Assembly: GCF_019649055.1 (NCBI RefSeq) | Contig: NW_026570346.1 | Location: forward strand, 186,001 to 250,000 | Origin: Paramacrobiotus metropolitanus | Taxonomy: Eukaryota > Tardigrada > Eutardigrada > Parachela > Macrobiotidae | Length of the DNA: 64,000 bases | Direction of reading: 5' to 3' | In this document: one piece after another, positions 9,749 to 20,779 of the stretch | How the letters are laid out: each line of letters begins with the position of its first letter | How positions within the stretch are numbered: the first letter of the stretch is position 1 | The notes under the pieces: model-generated | Told to the model about the DNA's origin: nothing | Database searches by the model: none | The model's input: only the letters and a program-made list of their open reading frames with translations | Position numbers and translations under genes: made by a program

Positions 9749-10040
9749 CATTTCGATAGACGAAGAAATATTGCGGAGAACACTCACTTTGTGTTCGAAT
9801 AAGCTGATGTGTTGGTAAACAAGTCCGACGCTTATAAAGCTTTCGGAGGACAAACAGTTCTAGCGGCTGACATCGACAGGCCCAGACAAACTTCCAGGAA
9901 ATGGCAGTCACACGACCGACAGTACCCTAGAACGTCGTTAACCGGGCAAACTTGGAAGGTGATTCCATGTGGGAAAGTCACGTTGATAGTCATTCATAAG
10001 TACTTAATCGGCCGCTCCAAAGAAAACATGCAGTAAATCA
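9749..10040 (-). promoter_or_regulatory. Upstream region of MIF copy 2
   Basis: On the minus strand TTTATAA lies at 9832-9838, about 85 bases before the start codon, followed by CCAACACATCAGC. CTAGGGTACTGTCGG and GATTAAGTACTTATGA are shared with copy 1. Homology may reach about 10190 (AATCCGCCATAATCGTTCAC on the minus strand). Confidence 0.6.
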
Positions 10041-10189
10041 TGGCTTCATTACGCGATCTTTGCGTTTCAGTAATTTTCAGCTCGTTTGCGGCACAATTCT
10101 GCTGTGAACGATTATGGCGGATTGCAAATCACTGGTAAACGGCCGATTAGTGCAGATTTCTACCATTCACGATCAATGTCGCCAAAGTT

Positions 10190-10805
10190 GTAAATTATTA
10201 TTATTACGACCAAAGAGCAGACAAACCCATCAGGGACTACACATCAGGGCGAGCAATGCTCCGAGGAAATAAGATGGTCCATAATTATTCATAGCTCAGT
10301 AGTGAGAGTAGTAAATTTTTAGGTGTAATTGAACGGGCGCATAGCAGAATACCTGCTGCATTTATTATAGTTTGCGTTAACATATTTTAACATAAACAAC
10401 GAATGACGAATATCATATCAGCGAATGGTTTCTTTCGTTTCCTTTATTTTTTGGTATTGTATGTATGCACATTCGTTTTATAAACACATTAACTAAATTT
10501 AAATTTCTTCTGATGAATTTCCCTTTCCCCTGATGTTGAACATCTCGTATCGTAACATGCAGCTTTGCAGGTGATAAAATTACGAATGACGAATACCGTA
10601 TCAGCGAAACTTTTCTTTCGTTTCCTTTTTTTATCATAGCTATTCCTTGGCTTTCATGTGAAATAAATACAAAGAATCCCAACATAAGTAAGCAAATTGT
10701 CAAGTACAAGTACCGGTAGCTTTATTACGGACCGATCGAGTTTAGTTTTGCCCAGTGCACGTAAGTATGCGATTGTTTTTACACCGAACCAGAGTTGCGC
10801 CATTT
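10190..10805. other. Intergenic, no gene recognised
   Basis: The sequence is AT-rich. ATTACGAATGACGAATA..ATATCAGCGAA-type phrases occur twice, near 10400-10440 and 10580-10620, both followed by TTTCTTTCGTTTCCTTT. This is a short direct repeat of about 50 bases. Confidence 0.4.
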
Positions 10806-11178
10806 TTTTGAAATTTTAAAATGAGTTTAAAATATATAATGTTCATTTTAAAATTCAAAAAAAACGCTACAACCGCCGTTTATTGTAAATACGGTCTTGC
10901 GTTTAGTGCATCAGTGCGTTTACAGGCAAACGTTAAAGATCGGTCCATGAATGAGACTTGTGGTACACTTGAATGCATTAAAGCTTTTTGGGATTTTGTT
11001 TTCGCAGCCATAACTCCCGAATCGGATGTTGTGCGCACAAACGATTTTCACGTCTATGTATGCAAGTTATCTGGCTGCAAAATGTGATAAATCATGGTTG
11101 TATGTTTGAGAGCGCGCGAGAGAGCGAAATTCGCCGAGCATGTGTACGAATCTGGTACCATGTACTGGGTCACTTCCC
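10806..11178 (+). mobile_element. Single arm of the TTAA long-inverted-repeat MITE family
   Basis: From the AAAATGAGTTTAAAA-type centre to the end GGTACCATGTACTGGGTCAC, the block follows the right arm of the 28.9-kb element. GATCGGTCCATGAATGAGAC, GGATTTTGTTTTCGCAGCCA and GGATGTTGTGCGCACAAACG are readable. The left arm is missing or reduced. Confidence 0.6.
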
Positions 11179-11546
11179 AGTTATTACTTGCTACTATGAG
11201 ATAGATTTTTTTGTCCTGCCAAAAATAGTGCTGATTGTGCGAGCTGCGATGCCAGAATAGGAGTGACGGAATTGTGCGAGCTGGGAGTAACTGAAGCTGT
11301 GATAGCAGAATGGAGTTTATTCACTGATTTGCCAAATTAAGCAACCTTTGTCGAAGAATATTTTGTGGCCTTGGTATCTTGCCAGAGTGTTTTATACAAA
11401 CATTAAAAAAACTTCCTCAAAACCACAAACTTTATAGCGTAAAACGAGTCGCAGAGGAATTGAAACAAAACTATAGAATAACTGTTAGTACAGAACAGTA
11501 TGGAATAGTATAGTACAGCATAGAATAACCGTTAGTATAGAATAAC

Positions 11547-11890
11547 CGCGAATTAATTTTATTCCCAGTTTCTCATAAACGAATTGGCATAGCTTCGACG
11601 TAGGCATCGTTGTCCTCTCCAACAAAGTTCCCGATGGACGACACGTTATCGAACGCGCAGGCTCCCGGGGTGCTTCCGCACGTTGGATATTGGTCGGTGC
11701 TGATGCTAACCGAGATGCGCTACAAAAGGTCACACTCTGAACAAGTGTATCTTGAGAAAACCGCGCTTGACAACTTGCTTACCTTGGGATTCTCCTGCAG
11801 CAATTGTCCCAGCATCATCGTCAAGTCTTCGTGGAAATTCGCGGGGAAATCGGATTTGGAAAGGTTGGTGCTCAGTTGAATGAGCGGCAT
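11547..11890 (-). pseudogene. MIF pseudogene, copy 3
   Basis: Exon 1 (11783-11890) is intact, keeps Met-Pro and ends at the same donor as copies 1 and 2. However, Lys33 is replaced by Glu (LLQEN versus LLQKN). Exon 2 (11547-11719) has the family length of 173 bases, but two bases are lost after GAAGCTATGCC and two gained near its end. The frame between them is wrong and hits TGA. The donor after exon 2 is GTTATT instead of GTAAGG or GTAAGA, and I find no exon 3 downstream. The upstream region is still recognisable. A dead copy of the same duplicated unit. Confidence 0.8.
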
Positions 11891-12200
11891 GATGTTGATA
11901 ATTAGTCGCGGACGAAGAGCGGGACTGCTGAGAACTCTGTGTTTGAAGAAGTGAATTCGCGGAATGATGTGTTTGTATACAAATGTCCCGCTTTTAAAAC
12001 TTTGTGCGAACGGGTAACTTGTTGCGTTCGGATAGAACGACGCGGACAAACTGCCGGGAGGCAAAGTCATAAGTCTGGCAATACCCTAGAATCGCCCTTA
12101 ACCGGACAATCTGAGAAGGTTATTTTATTCTGGAAAGTTACGGTATTAGAATTTAAAAGTGCACGAGCACTTAATCGGCTGCGCATAGGTTTTATGCAGT
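11891..12200 (-). promoter_or_regulatory. Relic promoter of MIF copy 3
   Basis: On the minus strand, TTTTAAAAGCGGGAC replaces the TATAAA of the other copies and is followed by AAACACATCATTCCGCG. CTAGGGTATTGCCAG and GATTAAGTGCTCGTG align with the other two upstream regions. Confidence 0.5.
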
Positions 12201-12558
12201 ATATCATCATTACTAGCAGTTTCTGAGTTTTCAACCGCTTCAAAAGTTACTGCGGATTAAACCTCACAGTTAACGGAGCACTGAAGATTGACTGATTAGT
12301 GATTGTCCCTGTATTCGCTATGGTTTTCGACAGCACCATGAATGCTGCGAGGAAGAATCGTAAACTTGGAAAAACTTGAAAATTAGCAATTTTGAATGGT
12401 GCATTGTTTGCCAGGACTGATATCTTTAAAAATTATGTCGTGACTGTGGTACGTCTAAACCGATGCAGAAAATAAGACTCCTCGGTACATATGAGGACAG
12501 AACCACTTGATTAGAAATTTTTTCTGAATACCGAAATTTTCAAATATACAGATATGTA

Positions 12559-12700
12559 CTGTAGCCGCCCGCACAAGTTGCTCCATTGGCAGATCCGGCC
12601 GCTGCCTTCTCCCTGCACACACTGCGCTGAACAGCGAGCAATGTGAGGCCAAATATCCGTATACCTCACTCTGTGGGGCAACTTGTGCGGGCGGCTACAG
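12559..12700. mobile_element. 142-bp MITE with perfect terminal inverted repeats and TA duplication
   Basis: Left CTGTAGCCGCCCGCACAAGT and right ACTTGTGCGGGCGGCTACAG are exact inverses. The inverted match continues to about 24-27 bases. TA flanks both sides (12557-12558 and 12701-12702), suggesting a Tc1/mariner-type MITE. No coding capacity. The perfect ends suggest a young insertion compared with most elements here. Confidence 0.8.
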
Positions 12701-12977
12701 TATAAGATACGCTAGTTATCCTGCAATTCTGCGGTTATGAAATGCAGATATTTCATATGCACATACAAAGCCCAAAACATTATTAACATACTTACTGACA
12801 CCGTATAAACACAAAATGTACGTGCATCTGTGCATTTCGTGATGGTGTGAAGCTAACTATTCGACCCTGCAGGACACGATAAAATAAGGTCGGAACATAT
12901 TTAAATTTATTTGGCAACTGCCTCTACTCAATGACAAGAAGCCTGCGCAAATTTAAACTAATTAAAATGATTGAATT

Positions 12978-13901
12978 TTAAACATTGAAAAAACATCCAA
13001 AATCGTTAGTATCATTACGAGCGCGCAGCGTGCCCAAAACGGCCGCTGCGTTTCCTCTGACTACTGCCAGGCTCAAACGTTGTCTCAAAAAGGCCGTAGA
13101 TCGAGGTTCCCCGGTTAATTCGCGGATCTTCCGGCCGACGAATCGAATCAGCTCCGCAAAAGACACTCCAAATGTCCCGAAAGTCTCGACTGCCAGAGGA
13201 TAGAAGAGATATCCCAACTCTTCTACGAAATCGTATTTCCCGCGCTTACTGTTTTCGGCCATTTGGGCTACGCTCCCGGCTTTTCTCGAGCTAGCGTTCA
13301 CGTGAGACACGGCCACGGTGTCCCAGCATGTCGCATCCCACACCACCGCCTTGCCGTCACGCACCGGAATCAGGGTCATACCGTCAGGTCGCTTGCCGTG
13401 GAGATCTGACAGTCCGGAAGGCTCGCTTTTACACGGATATCCCGCGGTCTCCAAACCACGCTTAATCTCGTTGTTCATCTCGACATGGCGCGACCACCTA
13501 CCCTTGCTGCTTGAACAAGACAAGCCGTGGTGACCGTTTGTTTCTACATGGCTTCCGCAATTTACACAGTCGTGTTCCTCTACAACTGGAAGTCCAAAAC
13601 GGAGGGCAACGCCAACTCTCACCTCTTCGTCCCGAAGGAATGTGCGCAGATTTGGTGCCGGGAGTGCATTTAACCATGCACCGGAGTCACGATGTAGAGC
13701 GGCCAGCAGTACAGCTTTATCGGTTTCGTTCGTGGCGGCTAGCAGCAGCGCCGACAGCACAGAGTCAATCACTGGACGATCCCAGGCCCGTTGAAACTTC
13801 CTGTTCTCTTCTGCAGGTGGTTCACACTTACTCCTGTCGGTCCACTGCCGCACAACCGGACCTAGGAGCTCAACCGTCGCAGGCTGGTAGATTTCCGACA
13901 T
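12978..13901 (-). CDS. 5'-truncated endonuclease-type LINE with intact 307-codon C-terminal frame
   Basis: The frame corresponds to the region after the reverse transcriptase in the 31-kb copy. It runs from the QWTDR segment through the CCHC knuckle (CVNC, x8, H, x4, C at about residues 112-129), RPDGMTLIPVRDGK-VVWD endonuclease core (about 172-190) and the terminal FLRQR..VRGNAAAVLG tail to the stop. There is no internal stop or shift. The knuckle followed by RPD and a downstream WD matches the restriction-like endonuclease of R2-type retrotransposons. The 5' end stops abruptly near 13902, typical of truncated target-primed insertion. It shares its 3' untranslated sequence with the 63-kb fragment, so those two form a subfamily distinct from the 31-kb copy. 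Confidence 0.8.
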   Translation of the reverse strand: MSEIYQPATVELLGPVVRQWTDRSKCEPPAEENRKFQRAWDRPVIDSVLSALLLAATNETDKAVLLAALHRDSGAWLNALPAPNLRTFLRDEEVRVGVALRFGLPVVEEHDCVNCGSHVETNGHHGLSCSSSKGRWSRHVEMNNEIKRGLETAGYPCKSEPSGLSDLHGKRPDGMTLIPVRDGKAVVWDATCWDTVAVSHVNASSRKAGSVAQMAENSKRGKYDFVEELGYLFYPLAVETFGTFGVSFAELIRFVGRKIRELTGEPRSTAFLRQRLSLAVVRGNAAAVLGTLRARNDTNDFGCFFNV

Positions 13902-15437
13902 CTTTTATAACTGCTGACGTGCTGTATAACGGAGACCTTAGAAGTTGGAAGCATTATTGGATACATTTGGCACGAGACATTCGTGGAAAGCCATGTGTTT
14001 CGTGTCGAACCATTCCGATTACCTGGAAAATCTTTTACCGTGGATGTGACGCTTTTCTACAGGGAATGTTGTCCATGTGGTTGGTGGCTTGCGCAGTGCG
14101 AACCCGGTTCGGAATTATGGTCGACTGGTTTGAGTGCGTTGCTGGACGTGCGCATTTTCTTATCGAAGTAAAACATTTGGATTATGCAGGGAAACGGGCA
14201 TAATTTATCTCTGACTGTGAACAAGTTGGAAAGCTGACGGAAATGCATAGAATCAACGCAACCCAGTAATATGGGTCGCTGCTGTGTTAACTGGTTTTTG
14301 GCATTCCCACCGACTCTGTATGTGACGCTTTAATAAAATTGTTCTCACCTTCCCACAAATGGAATTTAGTTTTCCCGAATACGATTATTAATTATTTCGA
14401 TTATCTCGTTTCTAGAAGACGGGAGAATCCTTGTGTCAGGCAACGTTCCCTTTTAAGGCATCGCAGGAAACCCCATGGCTGTTAGGCCACCATACAGTAT
14501 ACACAAACTCGTCACCCGCAAACCTCATTCATCGGCATTCACGATTATAAAGGCTTCCGACGGCCGCTGCAACCTACATGGCGTCAAGAAACACAGGTAG
14601 CGCGCTATTTTGTTCCAGCTGTATAAGAAATTACACCCATCACACATACTGCGAGCACAATCCGGGATTGTACCCGTAATCTGTGTGATGTGTGCAGTCC
14701 CCGACCAGGATAGCATAGAGGAAGAGTTTTCCTTAAGAATATCCTTTTTGTTTTAGTACTAAGTGTGTACTTGTCTTTGATACTAGTTTTATATTAAAGG
14801 TATTGCACAGTCCAGAAAGTACACTAATAGTAGCCAATACAATGGGCATTCAGTATGTTACGCAGCAGGTCCCGGTCCTTGGATAGCTCCCCGGGACACC
14901 GGAATCCACTCTTCGACGTTATACAATATGCTTGCAATTCTCAGCCGTGTTGTGCTCGTAGCATAATTTGGGCTTCTGTCGCGGAGTGTGGTGACGAGTG
15001 TGTTCGGCCAGATAAGAATGTTCGGCCAGATGTTCGGCTTGGTATGGAAGACACAGCAGGTTTATGGGTTACTTGCTACCGTGATGAAACTATTAAACTG
15101 TTGAACAGGATGTTGGAACGGTAGAAGAATTGGACGATCTGGATCCTATCAATCGCTGGCTGGCCATTAAGCCACGGTCGCCGTGCTGCAGCCGCTGCTC
15201 GTATCCTGACGTGGTAGAACGGCAACCCCGATGGAGTTGCGCGGAACCTGGGCCGTGCTGGTTCGGCAAAACGCCCAGTAGCCTTGCTTCTACAGCAATG
15301 TGCATTGTGGGAGAAGCATCATTGCTGGGAATAACCGCCGTTGGATGTGCAGCGCGTAATCCAGTGCTTAACTGATCGGATGGATGCCGCGATCATGCCT
15401 GGAAAGCGATGGAGGTAATAATGTGTCATTGCATCCC
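13902..15437. other. Intergenic, no supported gene
   Basis: There are scattered moderately GC-rich stretches (14850-15400) with open frames in all three plus frames, but none carries recognisable motifs or splice sites that join. It could hold relic coding sequence. A short inverted pair, CCCGCACACTGC-like versus ATTACGGG, was considered and not supported. Confidence 0.3.
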
Positions 15438-15439
15438 CT

Positions 15440-16120
15440 TATTTTAAATGGCCCGGTCATAGCGTCAAGAATGGGATAAATACACTAAACCTTTCGCTTT
15501 CGCACCCTACGAATCAGTTTTTGTCAAACGTTATGTCATTTTAAAGCTAGTAGATTTGTATATATTGTTTTGAAAACCGTTTGCGCACGCAACATCCGGT
15601 TCCCGAGATATACGTGCTAAAATGGGCGAAAAGTTTAAATGCATTGTTGTGTACCAAAAGTCTGGTTATTACCCAATCTTATTTGAAACTTTACCATAAA
15701 AGAGACATGGTCATAAGGTCGAAAGTGAACCATTTTCAGATCCATACCATTTTTTTCCGATTTTAAAATGAATTTTAAAATTTTCGAAATTCATTTTAAA
15801 ATTGGGGAAAAATGCTATCAAGCTGATATTGGTTCACTTTCAACCATATGGCCAAGTGTCTTTCATGGCAATGTTTCAAGAAGATCGGGTAATAACCAGA
15901 CTTTTGGTACACAACAATGCAATTAAACTTTTCGCCCATGTTAGCACGTATATCTCGGCAACCGGATGTTGCGCGCGCAAACGGTTTTGAAAACAATATA
16001 TACAAATCTACTAGCTTTAAAATGACATAAAGTTTGACAAAAAAGTGATTCGTAGTGTGCGAAAGCGAAAGTTTTAGTTTATGTATCCCATTCTTGACGC
16101 TATGTACCGGGCCATTTCCC
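15440..16120. mobile_element. TTAA long-inverted-repeat MITE, copy A (~680 bp)
   Basis: Two arms of about 340 bases meet at an ATTTTAAAATGAATTTTAAAA centre near 15783. The left end reads AAATGGCCCGGTCATAGCGT and the right ACGCTATGTACCGGGCCATT, followed by TCCCTTAA. Internal landmarks present inverted in both arms are GCGCACGCAACATCCGG / CCGGATGTTGCGCGCGC and CCAAAAGTCTGGTTATTACC / GGTAATAACCAGACTTTTGG. No ORF or transposase. Confidence 0.85.
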
Positions 16121-16414
16121 TTAAGAGAACAGGAACCGATACTGCAGTTCATCCCATAAGCCACAGGGATATATTTTTAGCTTAAGTTTAAATGCGCTTC
16201 ACCGGTTCCCTAGCGAAATATATTCAGGATACAAAAAAAGATGCTGCAGAGATACGCTGGGATACTGTGGGCACAAGTGGAGACACCTGTCCCGATAATT
16301 TAACGTGCATTAACTGTGCCGCAGGTGAACGATTTGTATATTGTACATAAGCGTAAAATCCGTTTCTGCGCGCAATTATCCGACTGGGGTTACACCTACA
16401 GTAAACGAATTAAA

Positions 16415-16623
16415 CATTTTTGAAATTTTTGGAATTTGAAATGGCCATAACTCTCCAGCCGGATGCTGCTCGCATAAACGGTTGTCACGCCACTGTATCA
16501 GTCTATACAAAGCATCTGGCTACAAAGTTCCATGAAACAACGTAAAAGTTGTTTAGGAGAGCGCGAAAGCGAAACTTTTTGGGCGGGTACACGAATCTGG
16601 TACCATGTGCCGGGTCTCTTTCC
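16415..16623 (+). mobile_element. Half copy of the TTAA MITE family
   Basis: Right-arm sequence: GGCCATAACTCTCCAGCCGGATGCTG, the GAGCGCGAAAGCGAAACTTT segment and the end GGTACCATGTGCCGGGTC, followed by TTTCC and TTAA at 16624-16627. Confidence 0.65.
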
Positions 16624-16627
16624 TTAA

Positions 16628-18589
16628 CAAAGTCTTTACTGCAAAAACGAGACTTAGGCTGCTAGAAATAGAGTAGGCTTTTTGCTGTGCTTCTGTGTGC
16701 ACTGTTTTTCTTATGCAAGGGTTTCAGTATGCGCCTTTCCGGTTAACAATGACGTTACGCTGGACAATAATCCGGTCTCGGCCAGAATATTCATGGATGT
16801 GCAGTTGTCCCAGAGCGTGCAGCCGGAACAAAACGATAGTAAGGATTTTTCGTTTCTTTACAAGCAGATACTGTAAGTACAGATACAGTTGCATTTCAGC
16901 AGCATTAAATTAATGATCTAGTCACATTTTGGGTCGTAAAAATTGATACATAAGCAATGCTACATAAGCAATGCTACATAAACAATGCTACATCTAGTAA
17001 AAAATGATAATTATATGCTAGCTTCGCTGGTTAGCATAAATCACGTCAGTGCAGCACGCTTGGAATCACCGGGAACGTTCTGGGCTGCGATTCGTAAAGA
17101 TTTAAAAAAACAAGGCCGATCGGTATCGTGTGTACGTGCCGTATTACTGTTTCGTCCATGAGCCGTGCAGGCGCACCCGCTCATTAGCATATGCTAATAA
17201 GACCAATGGCGCGATGAACATTCTCATGCGGGCTGCGGCATCCTTGATTAGCCGCAAATCCAGGTTACAGAGGATATCGTTGCAACGCAGATTCGGAAGA
17301 TTTTGGAAAAGTAATTACTGCAAATTGCAGTAACTCACGAACAAGATCGCACAGCTGATCGCTTTATAAATCGTTATGAAACCTCATTACAGCAACGGCA
17401 GGGAGCTTGTTAACGGGTACTGGGAAGGTCATTGACTTGTGCAGTATCACACCGGTCACACCGATATTAAAATTCCCAAACACGACGCAGAGTGGAATAA
17501 GAAGTGTATGCTGTGTAATCAGGATAAGTTTTTGGGATCTTCTTTTGCGCTAGTTTTTGCGAGGAAAATTGTATGTCACTCGGTACCTCGGATTTTTATC
17601 ACCTTATATCTATATGACTTAATTGATGCACAGTTTGAAAGTTGAACGAACAAGTAAATCGGATTGATCCGTACTGGCAATAAACCTAGATCCGAAATCT
17701 CCCGCAACAGCTGAACGAGATAATGGCCTTAATTTTAGTAAGCATTTACTGAAGCTTATTCGATATTTAGAACCGACTACGCGATCCGCGGTCCAAGCTC
17801 TACAGCTCCAGATGCTGTATAAACTCAGTGCATCGATTTTCAGTCAGGTTATCTAAATCATGACGTTCTGGGAACCCGGTCACTTCCTCACTGGTTTTAC
17901 AATTTGACATACGCTTCTTTGACAATGAGTAATAAATCAGTTGATGAGCTATGATTGATGTTCGTTCATACAGCAGACATCAGTGCAACGGAAGGTATAC
18001 AATTTAGATGCCAATCACGCAAAGCCGCGTTTAATAAAGTTTGGTTATGTACAATCTGACTAAATGAGGAGGCTACGGTCTATGTTAAAAAGCCTGCGAA
18101 CAGCCTTTTTTGCCCGCTGAGGCTGATTGATCAATGCAGCCTATCTGCTGTGACTATAAATAGACCGAAGACAGAGGATTTCAGTGCTACTAAAAAGCGC
18201 AAGCTGAATGCTGCCTCGCTGTATCGATCGATCGGCACATGTGCGTGTGAGTGGGTTAATCCGCTCGCATTCACTTACACACGTATGAGTGTGGCCGTCT
18301 GTGCGCGTACGAGCTGTACAAACCGGTTTTCGCTGTCTTCGCTAGAACGCACACCCTAAACCCGTAGCTTCCTTTCTTGCTCGCATTGTACAGATGCAGC
18401 GCAGTAGTAATGCGGTTGCCGAGAGCATCCAGTATTGACATCTGTTTCCGGCATTCTCAAAACCACCTTTTGCAATCGCTTTAACTGGATTCTCAATCCT
18501 GGAACCAAGCTCCCTCGCCTGGACACCAACTAATTTGCTGTATGTACTAATAGTGATGTGCGATACAAAACGATACTGCGCGCTGAAGA
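16628..18589. other. Intergenic, no gene recognised
   Basis: A 16-base unit (ACATAAGCAATGCT) is tandemly repeated three times at about 16948-16992. Otherwise no coding pattern was supported. Confidence 0.4.
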
Positions 18590-18800
18590 CCTTTACGACA
18601 AAGATTACGGATCCACGCTTGTGCAGACACGAGAACTTGCGCTTTCAACCGATGTATACCCGGTATACATGTATGCAACTTTCTCGGCTACAAAGAAGTG
18701 ATTCGCGGTGCGCAAAAGCGAAAGTTTTCGTGCATGTGTACGAAGCTACCGAACTTCTACCGAGCTATTTCCTTGTACATGTACATTGTGCCGGGTCAAG
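18590..18800 (+). mobile_element. Degraded half copy of the TTAA MITE family
   Basis: GTGATTCGCGGTGCGCAAAAGCGAAAGTTTTCG followed by an ACGAAGCTACC..GTGCCGGGTC end matches the right arm of the family; the remainder is heavily mutated. Confidence 0.5.
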
Positions 18801-19239
18801 ATGAGCATAAAAGGAAAATTCTCACAGGTTTCCAGTAATACAGAGGTATTTAACCGGCAGGGCTTCTTGCTTGCTGACAAAAAGCCGCATTGTTACGGCG
18901 CTAATTGTCAGGCTGATAACTGTTATTCGCGGTCTTCCGTCAAAACAATGTCACAACTGTCGGCGAGTGGCGTGTGCGCGGAGTGGTTGACGGGTGTTTG
19001 TGCTATAATTTCTGTCGTGTTCAACTGACGTAGAACATCAATCATTAACTACCAGTAGATGAAATCGCTGTCAGTACGTACCATAACTACGAAACAAATC
19101 CTATCATACACAATGTTTTAGAACCCGCAACATGTCTTTAATTGTATGCTCTGCAGTTCACACTCATAGGAATTGACACTGCGGATCTGTCGAGCTCAAA
19201 ATCTGGATCTCGAACGTCATTTGTCAGCAGCAGCACTGC

Positions 19240-19546
19240 TTGTATGGCCCGCGCTCAAGCTCTGACTCAGACTCTGACCGCTCAAACTCTGACTCTGACT
19301 CTGACTGAATAACCTAAGAATAACTTAAGAAACCTAAGAAACCTAAGAAAACTAAGAAACCTAAGAAACCTAAGAAACCTAAGAAACCTAAGAAACCTAT
19401 TAAGACCTAAGAAACCTTCAGAGTCAGAGTCAGACTTAGAGCGGTCAGAGTCAGACTTTGAGTAGTCAGAGTCAGAGTTTGAGTGGTCAGAGTCAGAGTC
19501 AGAGTTGGAGTCTAGGCCTGCTTGGGCCCGCCGCATGTCAAATCCT
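19240..19546. mobile_element. Foldback element with Ser/Asp-repeat arms, copy 1
   Basis: The left arm (GGCCCGCGCTCAAGC, then ACTCTGACTCTGAC repeats) is inverted at the right (GTCAGAGTCAGAGT repeats ending TTGGGCCCG). A core of CCTAAGAAA repeats lies at 19310-19410. Read on the minus strand the right arm would encode Ser-Asp dipeptide repeats. Ends and core are shared with 62030-62688, defining one family. Confidence 0.75.
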
Positions 19547-19655
19547 GCTAATCTTAACCGCATAACATTGCGGTTACCGGGAAGACTGCGCCAGCATTGC
19601 TTTTGAGTACGGCAGTGACTCGCCAGGCAAATGATACGCTATCCTCCCACAAAGT

Positions 19656-20049
19656 TCAGTTAAGTTCAGGAACCACTGCAGCGAACTGTAATCGGCAAGA
19701 ACCAGTAGGTCCAGTACCCTCATTTATATTGTACACCTGCGTTGATATATGGCAATCAAAATGGTGAAACTGTTGGCCGAATGAATGTTGCGGAATGAAC
19801 GCAGATCCACCGTTGTGCGACCAGTTGTACATGTGTGTAAATAAACTTATCGTTCGCTGATTGTGTAGTGCACCATTTTGATTAAATGTAAGAAGCCAGT
19901 GGAAAACTGGGATACAACCGAAATTGAGCTTTATTAGTCTGACCTCGGCAAATTGGACGACAACACGCCAGTCGAGAGGCCCGGAAGGTATACTGCGCGA
20001 TAATAATAAAGAGTAGATTTCTTTTACGCTTTTTCGTTCACCAGTATTA
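19656..20049 (-). CDS. Unassigned coding-like segment truncated by a MITE
   Basis: I do not recognise the family. An open minus-strand frame of about 130 codons ends at TAA/TGA near 19656. Its composition is protein-like, with alternating hydrophobic segments (VVVQFAEVRLIKL, CIPVFHWLLTF) and several His/Asn/Gly pieces. Its upstream side abuts the TTAA border of the MITE at 20054. If it was a gene, that insertion cut it or sits in an intron. No signal peptide or start was chosen. Confidence 0.35.
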
Positions 20050-20053
20050 TTAA

Positions 20054-20638
20054 GGAAAACGGCCCGGTACATGGTGTCAAAATGGGATGCATACACAGTA
20101 CACTAAACCTTCGCTTTCGCGCACTCCGTATCACATCTTTGCGATACTTTGTGTCATTGAAAATCTAAAGGATTTGTGTACATTGTGCTGAATACCGTTT
20201 GCGCGCGCAACATCCAGTTGACGGGATATGGTTCACAGCACGTTCCATTAATTTTAAAGTTTTTGAAATCCATTTTAAAATCTGAAAAATAGGTCTGACA
20301 TTTGTTCACTTTAGACTTTATGTCAATGTGTCTTTTACAGCATAGTTTCAAGAAGATCGGGTAATAACCAAAAGTTTGGTACACAACAGTGCATTTAAGC
20401 TTTTACCCATTTTGGTTTGCCATATAGACTCGGAAATCAGATGTTGGGCGCGCAAAACGGTTTTCCAAAAAATGTAATGATTTGAAATCATTTAGCTTTA
20501 GAATTACATAAAATATTACAAAAAAGTGATTGGGAGTGCGCAAAAGCGAAGCGGGATACATAACTAACAATAAGCTCTAAGCGAAGTTTAGTGTATGTAT
20601 CCCATTTGAGATACATACACTAAACCGGGTCATTTTCC
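20054..20638. mobile_element. TTAA long-inverted-repeat MITE, copy B
   Basis: TTAA at 20050-20053 precedes GGAAAACGGCCCGGTACATG. The arms match copies A and C (GCGCGCGCAACATCCAG / GATGTTGGGCGCGCAAAACGG). The right end, CCGGGTCATTTTCC, is followed by TCAA. Near 20600 the right arm has an internal inverted mini-duplication (GTATGTATCCCATTT-GAGATACATAC), so this copy is rearranged. Confidence 0.75.
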
Positions 20639-20779
20639 TCAAAGATATTTTGGCAGCAAAGTGGCCTTAATATTCCCTATTGTAAAATTTGTCACTCGAG
20701 CATAACTAATGCCCTGATTCATTCAGCATTTCCTCACCATCAGGCCGGTTTGTGATTTTTTTGGACGCTCGTTTTTCCA

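Noticed and set aside
13511-14203. 230-codon plus-strand ORF
   Set aside because: Half of it is antisense to the LINE endonuclease frame; the rest shows no recognisable domain.
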